Shown here piece after piece: positions 1 to 11,558 of a stretch of 64,000 nucleotides of DNA (position 1 is the stretch's first letter; each line of letters opens with the position of its first letter). Made by a program: the position numbers and the translations under genes. The DNA is taken from NCBI RefSeq assembly GCF_040712315.1, contig NC_134017.1, positions 56,356,636 to 56,420,635 of the forward strand. The letters are read 5' to 3'. The DNA is from Castanea sativa. Its lineage: Eukaryota; Streptophyta; Magnoliopsida; Fagales; Fagaceae. The notes under the pieces are model-generated. The model saw nothing but the letters and a program-made list of their open reading frames with translations, was not told the DNA's origin and searched no databases.

Positions 1-1040
1 TGATTCATAATTATTCCTTGAGTCTCTGACCAAGGACATAACTCATTGGCCGAGCTTCCCCCCCTGAGTTTTGAGAAAGTCCTCAATTCCCAAGGATCGT
101 GCTCTCACCTATCTCTCGTGTTTCTCACCCCAATTTTTCCAACCACCAACACTGTAACCTCCTTCCCTTTTTATACTCTCTTGTTGGTGGAGTCCTTATG
201 ATGATAGAATCTTCCACACGTGTGTGGGACCCACCGACCCAAGGGTTAAAGTGACCATTTGGGTCTATAGCACTGTTCTTGCCTATCAAATCAGTTATCA
301 AAAGTGGGACCCAGCCTTCTGACATTGAGAGTTTGCTTAGTAGCTTGTGCTTAACACTAGTTAGGTGCTCGGACGTATGTTCATCTTCGGGCCTCCTTGT
401 GTCTTCGGTTGAGGTCAGGGGTTTGAACGTTGGGCCTTCTCATAATTTGCCCATCCTCGGGCCTGGCATAATCTTTAGAATGAGTCTCCTTATCTCTTCG
501 GCCCAACTCCAAAATGGGTCTGCTACCTTTCCCACCATAATAGCCCCCCACGATCCCATTGCCCTATTAGGGGAAGGTGATCATGGTTTTGTCCTCAGCA
601 TATCGGTAGACACATCCCCGTACCATTTCTCCTCGGAAAAACCAAGTGACGGACAATAAATGTGTCGTATTTGACAGCTCAACTTATCTACAAGTGTCTT
701 GACAACTGTCCCCTATTGATGATTGAAATGACCGTCTTTTGGGTTCCCCACGTATGTAAATCGAGAAGCAACGTGGGTTTGCTCTTCCCGCCTTCCCCAA
801 CACATTCCCCTCCTATAAATACCCTTTTCTTCCCCTTGTAAATGTTTTTCATCTTCACTCTCTACTCTGAGTCTACTTGTTCCCTGTTGTTCTTCCTCTC
901 CTTGCCCAAAGCCCTTATCTTAGAGCATTTCTTGCCCCTCTTTTTCCTTGTAAGTATGTAATCCCTCTCTTACTCGTAAATTCTTATATTCCCCCCCCCC
1001 CCCCCCCCCCCCTTTTTTTACTCTTCAATCCAAAAATGAA
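1..1040 (+). repeat. LTR/leader-like sequence of a decayed retroelement
   Basis: This stretch has no convincing coding frame of its own. It contains a TATA-like tataaata near 815-822, followed by a pyrimidine-rich leader and a C homopolymer near 991-1012, directly ahead of a gypsy-type transposon coding remnant. That order (promoter, leader, element ORF) is what an LTR plus untranslated leader would give. The left end lies outside the window, so no terminal repeat or target duplication can be shown. Calling it an LTR is inference. Confidence 0.35.
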
Positions 1041-1890
1041 ATGGGATTTGCTCGGCTAGTGAATACTCGTGAGGCTGCCTTGGCTTTTAAGGCTAGGTAT
1101 AATATCCCCTTAGACATAGGGATAGAATATTGCCCCCAAGAGGCAATTGAAGATTGTAGGAAGCGAGACTTTATTGTTATCCCCCTTTTCGCCGTGATAG
1201 AGGGAGGGGTAAGATTTTATCTCTGTCCTCTCCTTTTGCAAACCCTTAGGTTCTATAAGCTTAGCCTCGACCAATGTTAGCCTAATTTCTATCGAGTGGT
1301 CATGTTCGTAGATAGATTGAATAGGCTTTTTGACCTTGGTCTAACCTACCACAATATAAATTTCGTATACAGTTGTTGTGGTAGTCTGTCCACGGGCTAT
1401 TATTTCAAGGTTTGGCAGAGCTGAGTAAGGCTCATTTCCAGCTTGTTTGATTCTAACAAAAATTCCCAAGGGGAGTTCCTAAGGATCACGAGGAATTGGC
1501 TCGCAAGGGAGCTCTCCTACCTGACCTCCTCGGGACGGCTAGGTCCATAGGCCCTAAGGGCAAAATTCCTCTCCCCTCATGATAATTTTTTGCTGTATCT
1601 GCACTTCTTTCCTTTTTGTCTCCTATATGCTAACCATTTTCTTTGGTTTTGCATATTCACACTATACAAGATCGAACTTGAACTTTGTGGAGGTTCGTGA
1701 TCTTAATTGGATTCTTCGTTCAGACATCTTTGTCCATATGGACGGGTAGCTCCGTGCGGTGCACCTGATCCTTGAATACATTCTATCTTATGGAGGTTTT
1801 CAATCTGCTGGGGACACGATAAAGGCTGACAGCTCTTTGCTGATGTATATTGATGTTAGGTTGGGAGGCTTCCTCCTAGAACTCATCTTA
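1041..1890 (+). pseudogene. Gypsy-type putative plant transposon protein remnant
   Basis: The frame from 1041 reads about 79 residues to a TAG at 1278-1280 and then continues in the same frame with PNFYRVV-like sequence. The pattern EGGVRF..CPLLL..L....L...Q.-stop-PN..R resembles the Pfam family 'putative gypsy type transposon' (PF04195), which occurs in the gag region of large plant retroelements. A further weak fragment (SADSSLLMYIDVRLGGFL-like) lies near 1820-1890. The in-frame stop and loss of the flanking polyprotein mark it as a relic. No protease, RT or integrase belonging to it is visible. Confidence 0.4.
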
Positions 1891-2440
1891 GCTAAGGCTA
1901 GACATCTTGGCCCCTGTAGGCGAGGAAGCACTTCCCCCCCCACCATTTTGCGACAGTACAACCAGTCCTCACCAAGAAACTAACATCCTCATGGCCGTGA
2001 TAGAGTTTGTTCAACTCTATAACTTGGTCTTTAACGATTTTGCAGCTGCCCTTGAGGACGAGGTGGTAGTGATTCCCTCTCTCGTGGCACCAACAACAAT
2101 TAGCGTCACGCCTCCTCCTACCTAACGCCTGAAAAAAAGGAGGATGGAAGCTGGACAAGGGAGCAGAACGAAGTCGGCCACCGCCACCTAGACCGGTCTT
2201 GAGGAACCCCAAACCAAGCATCCCGAACAAGGGGAGCAGGCAGCAACCACTCCTAAGCCACTCTCTTTGCTGTACACCCCCGAGTTCAAAGTTTACAACA
2301 GTCCCTTGGCCGGTCATCCCCTTCCATCTAGCGAGAACACTCATCACTAGAGGAAGGGTGAAGGGGGATGGATAGCCGACAGCGTCGGCAAAACCCTTCT
2401 GCTTCCCGCAGACGTATGGATGGTATCTGTAATAAATTTT
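1891..2440. other. No identifiable gene; relic of the same retroelement
   Basis: Overlapping short open frames exist on both strands, including a 149-codon minus frame (1898-2347), but their composition is unlike a conserved protein. I treat the stretch as non-coding retroelement remnant. Confidence 0.3.
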
Positions 2441-2465
2441 AATTGTCTAACAACCAACAGACCTA

Positions 2466-2684
2466 TCAAATAGACATTGTGTGTAATAGCTCAAATGGAA
2501 TAAGGGCATTATTTGTAATAAATATTTCTGAAAGGAATGTACTTTGGTTCTTCACAGTAACAGTAGATAAAACATTCTTCAAGCATTGGAACGAACTTTG
2601 TATTTTGAATTGGATATTACACAAACTAATAGGATGGAAGTCACTGATCTTAATAGGATTATGAATTTTCGGCACCAAAACCAT
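2466..2684 (-). pseudogene. LINE (L1-type) reverse transcriptase fragment
   Basis: The minus frame gives 72 residues that follow the conserved start of plant L1 reverse transcriptases: VLVPKI.NP..ISDFHPISLCNI.FKI, then ENQS-like NQSTFLSE and the ITNNALI.FE.LH segment. In complete elements this block precedes the F-A-D-D catalytic motif, which is absent here. The endonuclease domain and 3' parts are also missing, so this is a small internal piece. The identification rests on the order of these motifs. Confidence 0.8.
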
Positions 2685-2970
2685 GTGAGTGTAATTAATC
2701 TTTTAAGTAAATGTCGTGAGTGTGAAAAAGATAGAATGGCAGCTGTGATGTCAGCCCCTACAATGTGACAATAACGTTATAAGGTTGACACAAGGTTGCA
2801 ATAATCTCAGCAGTAACCTTGGTTGGACAGTTTGCAAGCCCTCCTCCAGTCGATTAGGATTTGAAATTGTAAATAAATCCTTAGATTGCTACAGCTATTA
2901 CTGCTAATTGGTTGTCGCAATTTTGTATTTCTGCTGCTGAGACCAGAAGTTTTCCATTTGGTTGATGACA

Positions 2971-3551
2971 TGGGCGGAGCTGTTATTGGACTAGGGGGGG
3001 CAATGGGCCCCCCTAATTTTTTTTATAAAAATATTATTATATTAATAGGTACTAAGTTTAACAATTTTGTTCAATAAAATTACACTTTGCCCCCCTTAAT
3101 AATGCCATTAATTCTTTTGAGAGTAATCTTATAGCCAAAAACGTTTTTACAATGTTTATACAAACTATTAAGGTAGCAAATTCTTATTAGTTCGTACACT
3201 TGCATAACTTTTTATATATCAATAACCACTTATCACATTAGCAATTTGTAAAAATTTTGTAGTTTTAGCATTTTTCACCTTTTAAAGGACATAAAAAATT
3301 AATAGATTAAATCTAAAACAAAATATAAAAACTCAAAAAAATTAGCTCAACAACAAAAATTACCAATATAATAAAACTAAAAAAATTAAGTCCAATCAAT
3401 ATATTTTACCCAGAACAAACTACTTGGCCATTTAAAAATTTTTTAACAAAAATCCTTAGTAGTAAAAAAATAGACTCAAGGGTCGGAGCCACCACACACA
3501 GCTAGCAGCAAAGTCGCCCCCCCCTAACTCCAAGTCCTGGCTCCGTGACGT
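2971..3551. mobile_element. hAT-like MITE, GGCGGAGC/GGCTCCG-ended
   Basis: The segment begins with gggcggagct followed by a G-rich run, and ends with a C-rich run and tcctggctccgt. These are imperfect terminal inverted repeats. Its AT-rich interior matches, in the opposite orientation, the interior of the element near 28974-29470. It is related by its ends to the better-preserved element at 33598-34042, which has a hAT-type 8-bp duplication. No clean target duplication was found for this copy, so the ends are approximate. Confidence 0.5.
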
Positions 3552-4570
3552 GACGTGATAAATTTAAGGAGTGGGAAATTAAATAGCAGATTATGAGAAG
3601 ATTGTGGGCGTCCTACTATATATTGATGTAATAATTTATGGAGTTAACTAAGCAATAAGGAATGTCTTAATCGAATAGATTAGAAGGAAATACGGTAAAT
3701 ATGAGTCAAAGAAATGCTCTTCCTGTCATTCAACTCAGGAAAGGCTCACTAGGTTAATCCCAAAAACCAGAAAGAACCTACTTTCCTTTTAAAATCCTTA
3801 TCATTGTGTCACATACAGAAGTACAGTATTGAACCCATGGGACCATTTTCTTATGTATAGTAGTGCCAAAATCAAACTATAACTAAAGAATTGAATCCAT
3901 AGAACCCTCACCTTTAAGAAATATCTTTGACTTTTCTTTTCCCTAGTCAAACTCTATATATTTGTCAATGAGAATCACAGTAGCTGTTCTTATACATCCG
4001 TGCAAATCAGCTTCAGGTGCTTGGGGTGCTTTTGTTGTTCAAGTTCACATAATGTGGCAAAATTTATCTCAGTTAAAATTTTCAAAGTTGAGGTTTGTAC
4101 TCCCATTGTTTTATTATTGACTAATTTATAAGGGTTCCTTGGTGCAAGTATTTTTTTTATCATTTTATTTACAACATGAAATATTTTTAACGTTGTTGAC
4201 CAGATTTAGAGAAAAATCATATTATAATATGTCCATATTTTGTGTTGTTGTCAAGTTTTAATTTATTTGATAGATAGCTGGATAGTCTGGACAAAATAAT
4301 GAAGAACAGTTATTGCAGTTGAAGAAGACGGTCTTTGTGCAGTTTCCTTTCACTGTTTGTAAATATTTTGTTTTAGGAATTAACAGTAAATTGTTATGTC
4401 GTTTTTATAGATATTTGTAGATGCTTGAGTAATTGTTTTAAGCATTTACGAATATTTTGTATTGCTCATATTCATTATCTCACTTATGTGTTCTTTGAGA
4501 TTTTTAAGAAAATGAATTCAATTTTGTGTTTAAAATTATTTATTCATTTTTCATATGTTGGATTAGATGT
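3552..4570. other. AT-rich intergenic sequence, nothing recognised
   Basis: No coding frame, RNA gene or repeat structure could be supported here. The sequence is AT-rich with scattered stops in all frames. Confidence 0.4.
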
Positions 4571-4579
4571 TAGATTATA

Positions 4580-4850
4580 GGCGTAAATGCACTTTTAGTT
4601 CTTACATTTTGGCGTTTTTTCATTTTAGTCCCTACATTTTCATTTCACCACTTTTATTCCCTAAACCAATTAACGCGTGTTATTTTAGTCATTTATGTCA
4701 GTCAACAGACGGAAACAAGTGAGATGACTAACAGAAGTATTAAAATATTATTAAAAATTTACTGTAGCACTCATTAGATTAAAAAGAAAAAGAAAAATCA
4801 AGATCTATATGTTTATCTTTTCAACAAGAACACCAAGGGAACACAGACCC
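4580..4850 (+). repeat. Left TIR of the MULE at 4580-6156
   Basis: Inverted complement of 5896-6156. Landmarks include aaatttactgtagcactcatt, matching aatgagtgttacagtaaattt in reverse orientation, and the AAGAACACCAA block shared near the inner edge. Confidence 0.85.
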
Positions 4851-5003
4851 TCTACTTTAATATTATAATAGGAAATCTGAATATATAAACCAAATCAACA
4901 AAAAAAAAAAAACATAACAAAAAAATTCAGTCTTCCTCAAAAATAACCATTGATCGTGAGAGAGGGAGAGGGACAGATAGATTGAGAGAAAAAGAGAGGT
5001 AAA

Positions 5004-5405
5004 GGACCACAGATTGGTGGGTGGGTTTGAAGAAGGCGAGATGGGCGGGTGGGTCTGACAGCGGCGAGATCAGCGGGTTTGTCTGATGGAGGCAAGATCG
5101 GTGGGTGGGTTTGAAGGAGGCGATGGCGACGTGGGTGGGTCTGAAGGAGGCGACAGCGATGTGGGTGGGTCTGAAGGAGGCAACGGTAACATTTGAGGTT
5201 TGAAGGAGGCGATGGTGACGTTTGAGGTCTGAAGGAGGCGACGACGATGTTTGAGGTCTGAAGGAGGCGACGACGATGTTTGAGGTCTGAAGGAGGCAAC
5301 GACGATGACGTTTGAGGTCTGAAGGAGGTGATGGCAACGTTTGAGGTCTGAAGGAGGCGATGGCAGCATTTGAGGTCTGAAGGAAGCAACGACGACGTTT
5401 GAGGA
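5004..5405 (+). repeat. Minisatellite of about 30 bp units inside the MULE
   Basis: Repeated units read approximately gtttgaggtctgaaggaggcgacgacgat, with a shorter gtgggtgggt(c/t)tgaaggaggcga variant at the left. Around a dozen copies are visible. Because the unit is about a multiple of three, it opens long minus-strand frames rich in SFRPQT and SDLK repeats. I regard these as artefacts of the repeat and not proteins. Confidence 0.8.
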
Positions 5406-5895
5406 TTGGTGTTAGCTTCTCGACTTTGGTTGGGTTTGTAGATTAGAGATCGTGTTAGCTTCTCAGCGGTGTAAATCTGTGGCAAAGACGACGACAGTCC
5501 GGTGAGGATGAGACCTAAATTTGCGGTACGATCAGACCAGCGAAGGTTGGGCATGATCAGAGATTGTGTTGCTTGGGTTTGAGGATGGGGGCTTTGGAAT
5601 TTATGATTTTTTTAATTTATTTATGGTGTTTTTATGCTAAATTTTATGGGTTAATGAATTTGGTTTCTGGGTTTATGAATTTTATTTGTTAGAGGTTTCG
5701 TTGTTGATTGAAAGATGAGAAAATCTGGGTTTTGTTGTGATTTTGTATATCTGGATTTTGTGGTTTGAGAAAATCTGAGAAGATCTACTGCTAGGTTTGT
5801 GTTCTTGCTGGAGGCCTATTTTTGTTTGTGTTTGGTTGACACGAAAGGGCAAGAAAATGCAAGTAAATCTGAGCATGTGTTCTTATTTTTAAAAT

Positions 5896-6156
5896 CTGGG
5901 TTGTGTTCTTTGGTGTTCTTGTTGAAAAGATGAACATAGATCTTGATTTTTTTTTTAATCTGATGAGTGTTACAGTAAATTTTTAATAATATTTTAATAC
6001 CTCCGTTAGTCATGTCAGTTGTTTCCGTCTGTTGACTAACGGAAGGACTAAAATAACATGCGTTAATTGATTTATGGAATAAAAGTGGTGAAATGAAAAT
6101 GTAGGGACCAAAATGGAAAAACACCAAAATGTAGGAATTAAAAGTGCATTTACGCC
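5896..6156 (-). repeat. Right TIR of the MULE at 4580-6156
   Basis: Inverted complement of 4580-4850, ending tttacgcc immediately before the 9-bp duplication tagattata. Confidence 0.85.
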
Positions 6157-6165
6157 TAGATTATA

Positions 6166-6873
6166 TTATGACAATATTTACACAATACTTTTTTTTTTTT
6201 TAATTTCTTTACGTTTTCCCCTTTGTACTCTTGGTTTTTTTTTTAATTATTAAGAAAAAAGAGTTACAATCATTATGTATAAATCTATAACCAATACTTT
6301 TTCTTGGAAATAGTGATTATTTCTATTGCATAACTTCAAAACCTTATTAAAAATTTTGAATTTGATTATGCATTGGATATTTGGCTTGATCACATCACGT
6401 TTGAAATATTTTACATATTCTAAACAAAGAGTTTGACTTTGATGTGATTTTTTTTTCCTTTCTTTTTTAATTGAATTGTAGATTTGTTGAATTTTGTTAA
6501 TTCTTTTTATACATTTCTTGGTTTTGTGATTGTATGGTAGAAAAAAAATTGGTTTTGAAAAAATTTGTTTAAAACTTAAAAAATAATTTCCAAATGTTAT
6601 ATACTTTTTAATGATACACAAAATGTTATAAATATTTTTTATTAAAAAATTAATATTTTTGCTCCTTTTTGAATTCTCAAGGAAAAATTGTATATGTTTT
6701 CATTTTGGTGTAACAAAAATTATATATATTACATCTATTATTGTCCCTATAATAAATGAAAATATAATTATAAAATACATTACTATTTATTAAATTAGTT
6801 CAAACTGCAAAAAATAAATTTAATGAGACCATCCTAAAAATATTATCATGCGAAACACGAATGGTCCACGACT
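6166..6873. other. AT-rich intergenic sequence, nothing recognised
   Basis: Very AT-rich, with T and A homopolymers. A 123-codon minus frame (6250-6621) is low-complexity and lysine/asparagine-rich, as expected by chance in AT-rich DNA. Confidence 0.4.
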
Positions 6874-9573
6874 TGTAACACCCCAGCCTTTACAAAATAA
6901 ATAAACAAATAAAAGGGTTGTTTTGGAAATTATTTAAGTGGGGGCATTTTTGTGATAAGACCCAAGCCTAGCCCTAGCCTTATATGTAACCCACGTTGGC
7001 TTCTTCCTCTATTTTTCTAAAGTGCCGCCTCCCATCACCTTTCCCTCTTTCCTCTGGTGTTCCCATTCCCCATGGCCGAAAATCCTCTCTCTCATCCTCA
7101 TGTGAAGTTTATTCAGTTTTGCCTCTTAAATTTCTATCTTGGCCGACTCATGGAAGGTTCTTTTCCAATCAAAATCAACTACCAAGAGTTCTAGTGGCTA
7201 TTTTGGCAAACCCATTTGAAAGACCATCAGTCTAAGTTTGGTTAATTCAACAGAGGAGGTAAAAATCTAAGTTTTCTGTCATTTTCTTCTATGAAATCCT
7301 TTGGACTTTGTTAGTTTATGATGTTTATGGTATATACTTGGTGGGTTTGGTGAGTATTGGAAGTTTAGAGGGATAGGAGGATTTGGGCAGCAAGAGTTTT
7401 TATTAAATCTGAAAATTTCAAACTATTTGGGGGTGTTTGCTTTGATGGGGTGTTTTGGTTGTCTATTTTACTAATGGGTATTTGATGTTTGGTTTCCTAG
7501 AGCAGCTATATGGGTTTTGTTGTTGCATGAGTTTATTCCAAAGTTATTCCCTTGCATTTGATTGGCTTTGACATATGTGAATGTGGGCATGTGCTTGTTG
7601 CATGTCAAGTATTTGGTAAATTGCCTATATAAGTTAGAGGATCTAATTTCTTGACTCGTGTTGTAATGACTATTATATGAGGTTATTGGTTGCATTCATA
7701 GTTGTTATCATGTGATAAAACATGTAGCTTTGAGGTTAATCATATTTGAAAGTTTTTGGCTCAGTATTAAGATTATGGTACTTTTATTTTGGAATTGTAA
7801 ATCTGTCCCTGACAGATTTGAGTCAGCTGCAATACATGATTTTTAATAAATTATAGAAAAATCTTTTTGAGCAGAATTTTTGATGGTACATACTACAAAT
7901 ATAAGAGCTTATCGCTATTTAATTTCAAGTTAATCGGATAAATGTTAGTGGACCAAAAAAGTTTTACAAAATGGCTGATCTGCTGTGTATTGAATCTGAA
8001 AGTGCGATGAAAATGCTAGGATTTTGTGGAATTTACTTCAAATCTTTGTTGAATGGATTGGTTTGTAAATTCATGTGCTTTCTTCGACATGCATTTTACT
8101 TTAGTTAAGTCTAATAATGGTTTGGTTTAATCATTTAGTGCTCTAAAGGGAAACTCATGAGATATGCTACTCCTATTATGAATTGATGTGTTTTATGTTA
8201 TGTTTATATGTGCACATTGCTTGCAGTGGAGAATTAAAATGCTTTGGTATTGTGTTGTGGCACTATGAGTTTGTATGTTTTTTTGGTTCCCGTTTGGGAA
8301 TGGGTAATTGTCTTGGGTTGGGCAAGCTAGGCTTTAGTGCATTTGATTTGTTTTAGGAGATCCTATTCGATTTTGGAGATAAATGTGATGATAAACTTTG
8401 TGATAGGTCTTGTTATTAATAGGTTTGTTCCTTATGTTTCTAGGTTTTGAGATTCTTGGTGATGGACCTAGTGATGGGATTGGTTGATTTCTTTTATTTT
8501 TGCAACTAAGAGGTAAGTGGTGTTTACTAATTTTGGGGGTTTTTCCAAAACAGTGTTGATTATTAAACTATTCTATATCAAAGAAATATGTTGATATTCT
8601 ATATATAAATTAATATTTTATAAATGTTTGATATGCACATTGACTATTCGTTTTATGAAAAACTTGTTAGACAACCTAAATTTATTTAAACTTTTATGTT
8701 TGAATATATCCTTATATTTTTTAGAATTATGAATGGATTATTTTTGTGAGCATCTTGAATATGTTTTGAAAACCTAGGACAAGTCGTGATTAAAAGCTCA
8801 GTATTGTATTTAGTCCTTAGCAAGGGACAATCATTCCTTAACTAGTCCTTAACAAGGGACGGTCCCAAAAAAGGGGACAGTGCACATATTATAGCTCCTT
8901 AGCAAAAGAGTATACTATTGAGGATCCAAAAAGGAAGCTCCTTAGCAAGGAGGTGCACCTTTAGTTAGGTTCCAAATGAGCCATCTTTAAGAAAAGAGAT
9001 GAAAAAGAGGTTCTAGTCCAAAACGGGGACAATACAACCCTGTCAACGGGGTGTAAACGTTGATTACTAGAAAAACCTAAAAAATTGTTTATACAATGGT
9101 ATTGATATATGTATTATGATGGCTCACAATAAAAAGATATATATATATATATATATATATATTTTATATATGAAATATTTGATGATAAAATATTGATGAG
9201 TTATAAGTTATAAATTTGTTGTAAGAATTATTTATTTGAAAGATTTGTTCCACATGTTAGTGAATTCAACTTATTGAGTTATCTCACCCCCTTTTTATTT
9301 CCCCTTACAGATACATTAGAGGGATTATTGGAGTAGAGATTCTTGGAAGACAACAGTTACAAATTATTTTGTGGAACTGAAAATTTTATTATTATTTTTA
9401 TGGCATTAAACATTGTACTGGAGAATTATTTTGAGGATGTTTTGTTTTTGGTGGATTAGAGCTCTGATATTTGTGATGAGATTTTAGGTTGCTAGTTTTT
9501 TTTATTTAATATTTTTTTTATAGATTATTTAGATTGAATAGACTTTTATTATTTATGATTTTGGGGTATTACA
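6874..9573. mobile_element. Probable solo LTR, 2.7 kb, TGTAACACCCC-ended
   Basis: The segment opens with tgtaacacccca and closes with tggggtattaca, an imperfect 12-bp inverted repeat of TG...CA type. It is flanked by cgact (6869-6873) and tgact (9574-9578), a 5-bp target duplication with one mismatch. There is no coding sequence, primer-binding site or second LTR. Length and ends suit a solo LTR left by recombination of a gypsy-type element; long LTRs starting TGTAACACCCC are common in plant chromoviruses. Internal features include a small array of ccttagcaaggga-like units (about 8815-8950) and an (AT)n tract near 9137-9162. The lineage is inference. Confidence 0.6.
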
Positions 9574-9578
9574 TGACT

Positions 9579-10019
9579 AGTATCAAATCAAATACTATAT
9601 ATAATAGCAGAAGCTGAGAGAAAGTTGATTCCTACAATTAAAGAGGTGCTGCCATGTAGGAAAAAAACTTATCTAAAATTCAGACACGTACAAGTTAAAA
9701 AGCAATAAATTATGTTGTTTGGCAATGCTACACACCGTTTAAAGCCTCTCATTATAAATAATAATAAAAAAACCGGTTAAAATTAAAGGGGACATAGAAA
9801 TAGAAATAGAGAGGCGATGAAAGAGAGGGAGGCAATGAGCACACGGGGAAAGAGGCAAAGAAAGAGAGAGGTGATGAAATAGAGAGAGGATGAGGCCTGG
9901 GACATGGAGAAAGAAACAAAGAATGAGGTAGAACAGCGAACTCTGCATCGATTCTGCCAAGTTTACGGTTAAATCCAACCAAAATCCCGATCATTACAAC
10001 GTTTGAAAGCCCGATTTAC
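9579..10019. other. No gene recognised
   Basis: Purine-rich GA/CT tracts create low-complexity frames on the minus strand (9739-9994, rich in Leu, Ser and Pro). None looks like a conserved protein. Confidence 0.4.
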
Positions 10020-10255
10020 ACGTAGAACCCAAAACTACCCACTCCCGATAAACCTTTTCTTCTTCTTTGCCTCTTCCTCCACGTTGAAGCCGTTTTCTCT
10101 ACCTCTCTCAATTCTAAAAACCCCTAAACCATAGCTCATCGTCGCTCTCTCACTTCTTTAGCATCCCACTACCGTCATATACCGTTTAGAACAACTATCT
10201 AAAACAATCAAAACTAGTTGTTCTGCCATTTTTTTCTATTGTTTAGAGGAGAATG

Positions 10256-10310
<55 letters not shown>

Positions 10311-10348
10311 ACGCAGGGGAAGATAGAGAGAGGCCGGAACTAATACTG
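10020..10348 (+). other. Possible 5' UTR exon with splice donor
   Basis: A pyrimidine-rich stretch with ctctctcactt-type tracts and a 45-50 base A run (about 10256-10304) leads to actg|gtgagt, a good splice donor at 10348/10349. This is followed by T-rich sequence with gattagggttt, typical of plant first introns. It could be the untranslated first exon of the gene whose remnants follow. No start codon context is convincing and the A run suggests decay. Confidence 0.25.
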
Positions 10349-11246
10349 GTGAGTTTTTATCATCAATTTAAGTCTGTTTATTAATTATGATTAGGGTTTG
10401 GTATTTTGTTTGGATTGGTTTAGATTTAGATTTTTTAATAATTTACTCGTACGCTGAATCTAACAATGATGAAGAAGCATGATGGTTGAATCCGAACTGT
10501 TTAAATTGGGGCTGTTGACAACGATGTGTTGAAGGCAAGTGTGGCCTTGATGATCGCCTCCTAGCCTGTTCATTTCTCCAACCCAGAAGATTGACCCATC
10601 CTGCACAATGATTTAAAGGTTGCCCAACAGTTTTATAACTCCAAAGATCAATACTTTTTTTTTTTTTTGTTAGGTGGGTTTCGTTGAAATTTGCTATATG
10701 AATGAACTGTTTTATTTCTAAATGTGGGATTTGAAGAATTTTTACTTATTTTGTAGTATTACATAAAGCCCAATTCATGGAAATGCAGATTGAAACATAT
10801 GGGAAGAGTAGAAAGTAGTGTTTTTTTTTGTTTTTTTTATTTTTTTATCAAGACTATGGCAAATATTAGATGGTTGATAAATATTTAATTTGCAAATAAT
10901 TTGGCGGCCATGCTTAGCAAGTTGTTATATTTAAAGTTGTTTTAATATGTGGTTAAATGGTATCCTTTATTTTGAAGCAAACTGGCTGTGTTAGATAGTT
11001 GGGATTTTGGAGGAGAATAATTTTTGGACTACTTTTCTCCAACTTAAAATGAATTACTATCTTCTATGGGTTGCACCTATTCTTTGAGCTTGATTTTAGG
11101 TTTCTTTTGATTCTATTCTTTAGAAAACGTATACATTTTTCAATTGTAAATTTTGGTTTAGTTGACAGATATTGAATTGTCAAGCAAGCAGAAGCTATCT
11201 TTAATAATTTTATTGTTGGTAATTAAATTCATTGATTAACCTGGCA

Positions 11247-11300
11247 GATGTTGAAAAGCTAATGGATGATACTGCCAAAGCCAAAGTTTATCAAGAGAAT
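11247..11300 (+). pseudogene. VPS20: ESCRT-III VPS20 (CHMP6-like) exon fragment
   Basis: After an acceptor-like cctggcag, the frame reads DVEKLMDDTAKAKVYQE. This closely matches the conserved helix of plant VPS20 proteins (DV.KLMDDTAEAKAYQ), part of the ESCRT-III subunit that starts filament assembly on endosomes. Sequence on both sides does not continue the VPS20 protein: the downstream residues change after the glutamate, and upstream exons were not found. It is therefore an isolated exon remnant, captured or left from a decayed copy. The match is short but distinctive. Confidence 0.6.
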
Positions 11301-11479
11301 GGAAAAAAAGGGTTTCAGATCTTAGGTCTCATTATTATTTTTTTTTTTAATTGTTTAGGATTGTGTTTGGTTCTAAAGGGGAGTTTCTCTCTTTAATATT
11401 TGATGATTATTTTTTTTTAATCTTGGGTCTCATAGTGTTTTTCTCATTGTTCAATCAAAATGCAGAATTTCAATTTCAG

Positions 11480-11558
11480 GTTCATCAAAGCTGTTGGCCA
11501 ATATCCTTTACTCATGGGCCTATCTGTTGGGAACTTAATTGTTAGACGAGATGCAATG
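11480..11558 (+). other. Unidentified exon-like segment
   Basis: Sequence bounded by aatttcag and by the consensus donor gtaagtg gives 26 codons without stop, containing the run GQYPLLMGLSVGNLIVRR. Strong splice sites and the protein-like composition suggest a real exon or exon fossil. I do not recognise the family. It lies on the same strand as the VPS20 fragment 180 bp upstream but does not continue it. Confidence 0.3.

Larger units (their letters stand above)
4580..6156. mobile_element. Non-autonomous Mutator-like element with long TIRs
   Basis: The element starts ggcgtaaatgcactttt and ends with its inverse complement, aaaagtgcatttacgcc. The inverted similarity continues inward for about 265 bp on each side (4580-4850 against 5896-6156). 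Both ends are flanked by the same 9 bp, tagattata (4571-4579 and 6157-6165). Long TIRs with a 9-bp target duplication are the hallmark of MULEs. No transposase is present. The interior holds a minisatellite and AT-rich, intron-like sequence, so it must be mobilised in trans. The perfect duplication suggests a fairly recent insertion. Confidence 0.9.

Noticed and set aside
279..659. 126-codon plus-strand frame near the left edge
   Set aside because: It lies in LTR/leader-like sequence, has no recognisable domain and is preceded by no promoter; chance or antisense coding is more likely.
4927..5554. Long minus-strand frames rich in SFRPQT and SDLK repeats
   Set aside because: All three frames stay open because the 30-bp minisatellite has few stops. 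They are repeat artefacts inside a non-autonomous MULE, not proteins.
10256..10304. Poly(A) run as a retrogene tail
   Set aside because: No processed coding sequence precedes it on either strand and no target duplication was seen. It is followed by a splice-donor-like site.
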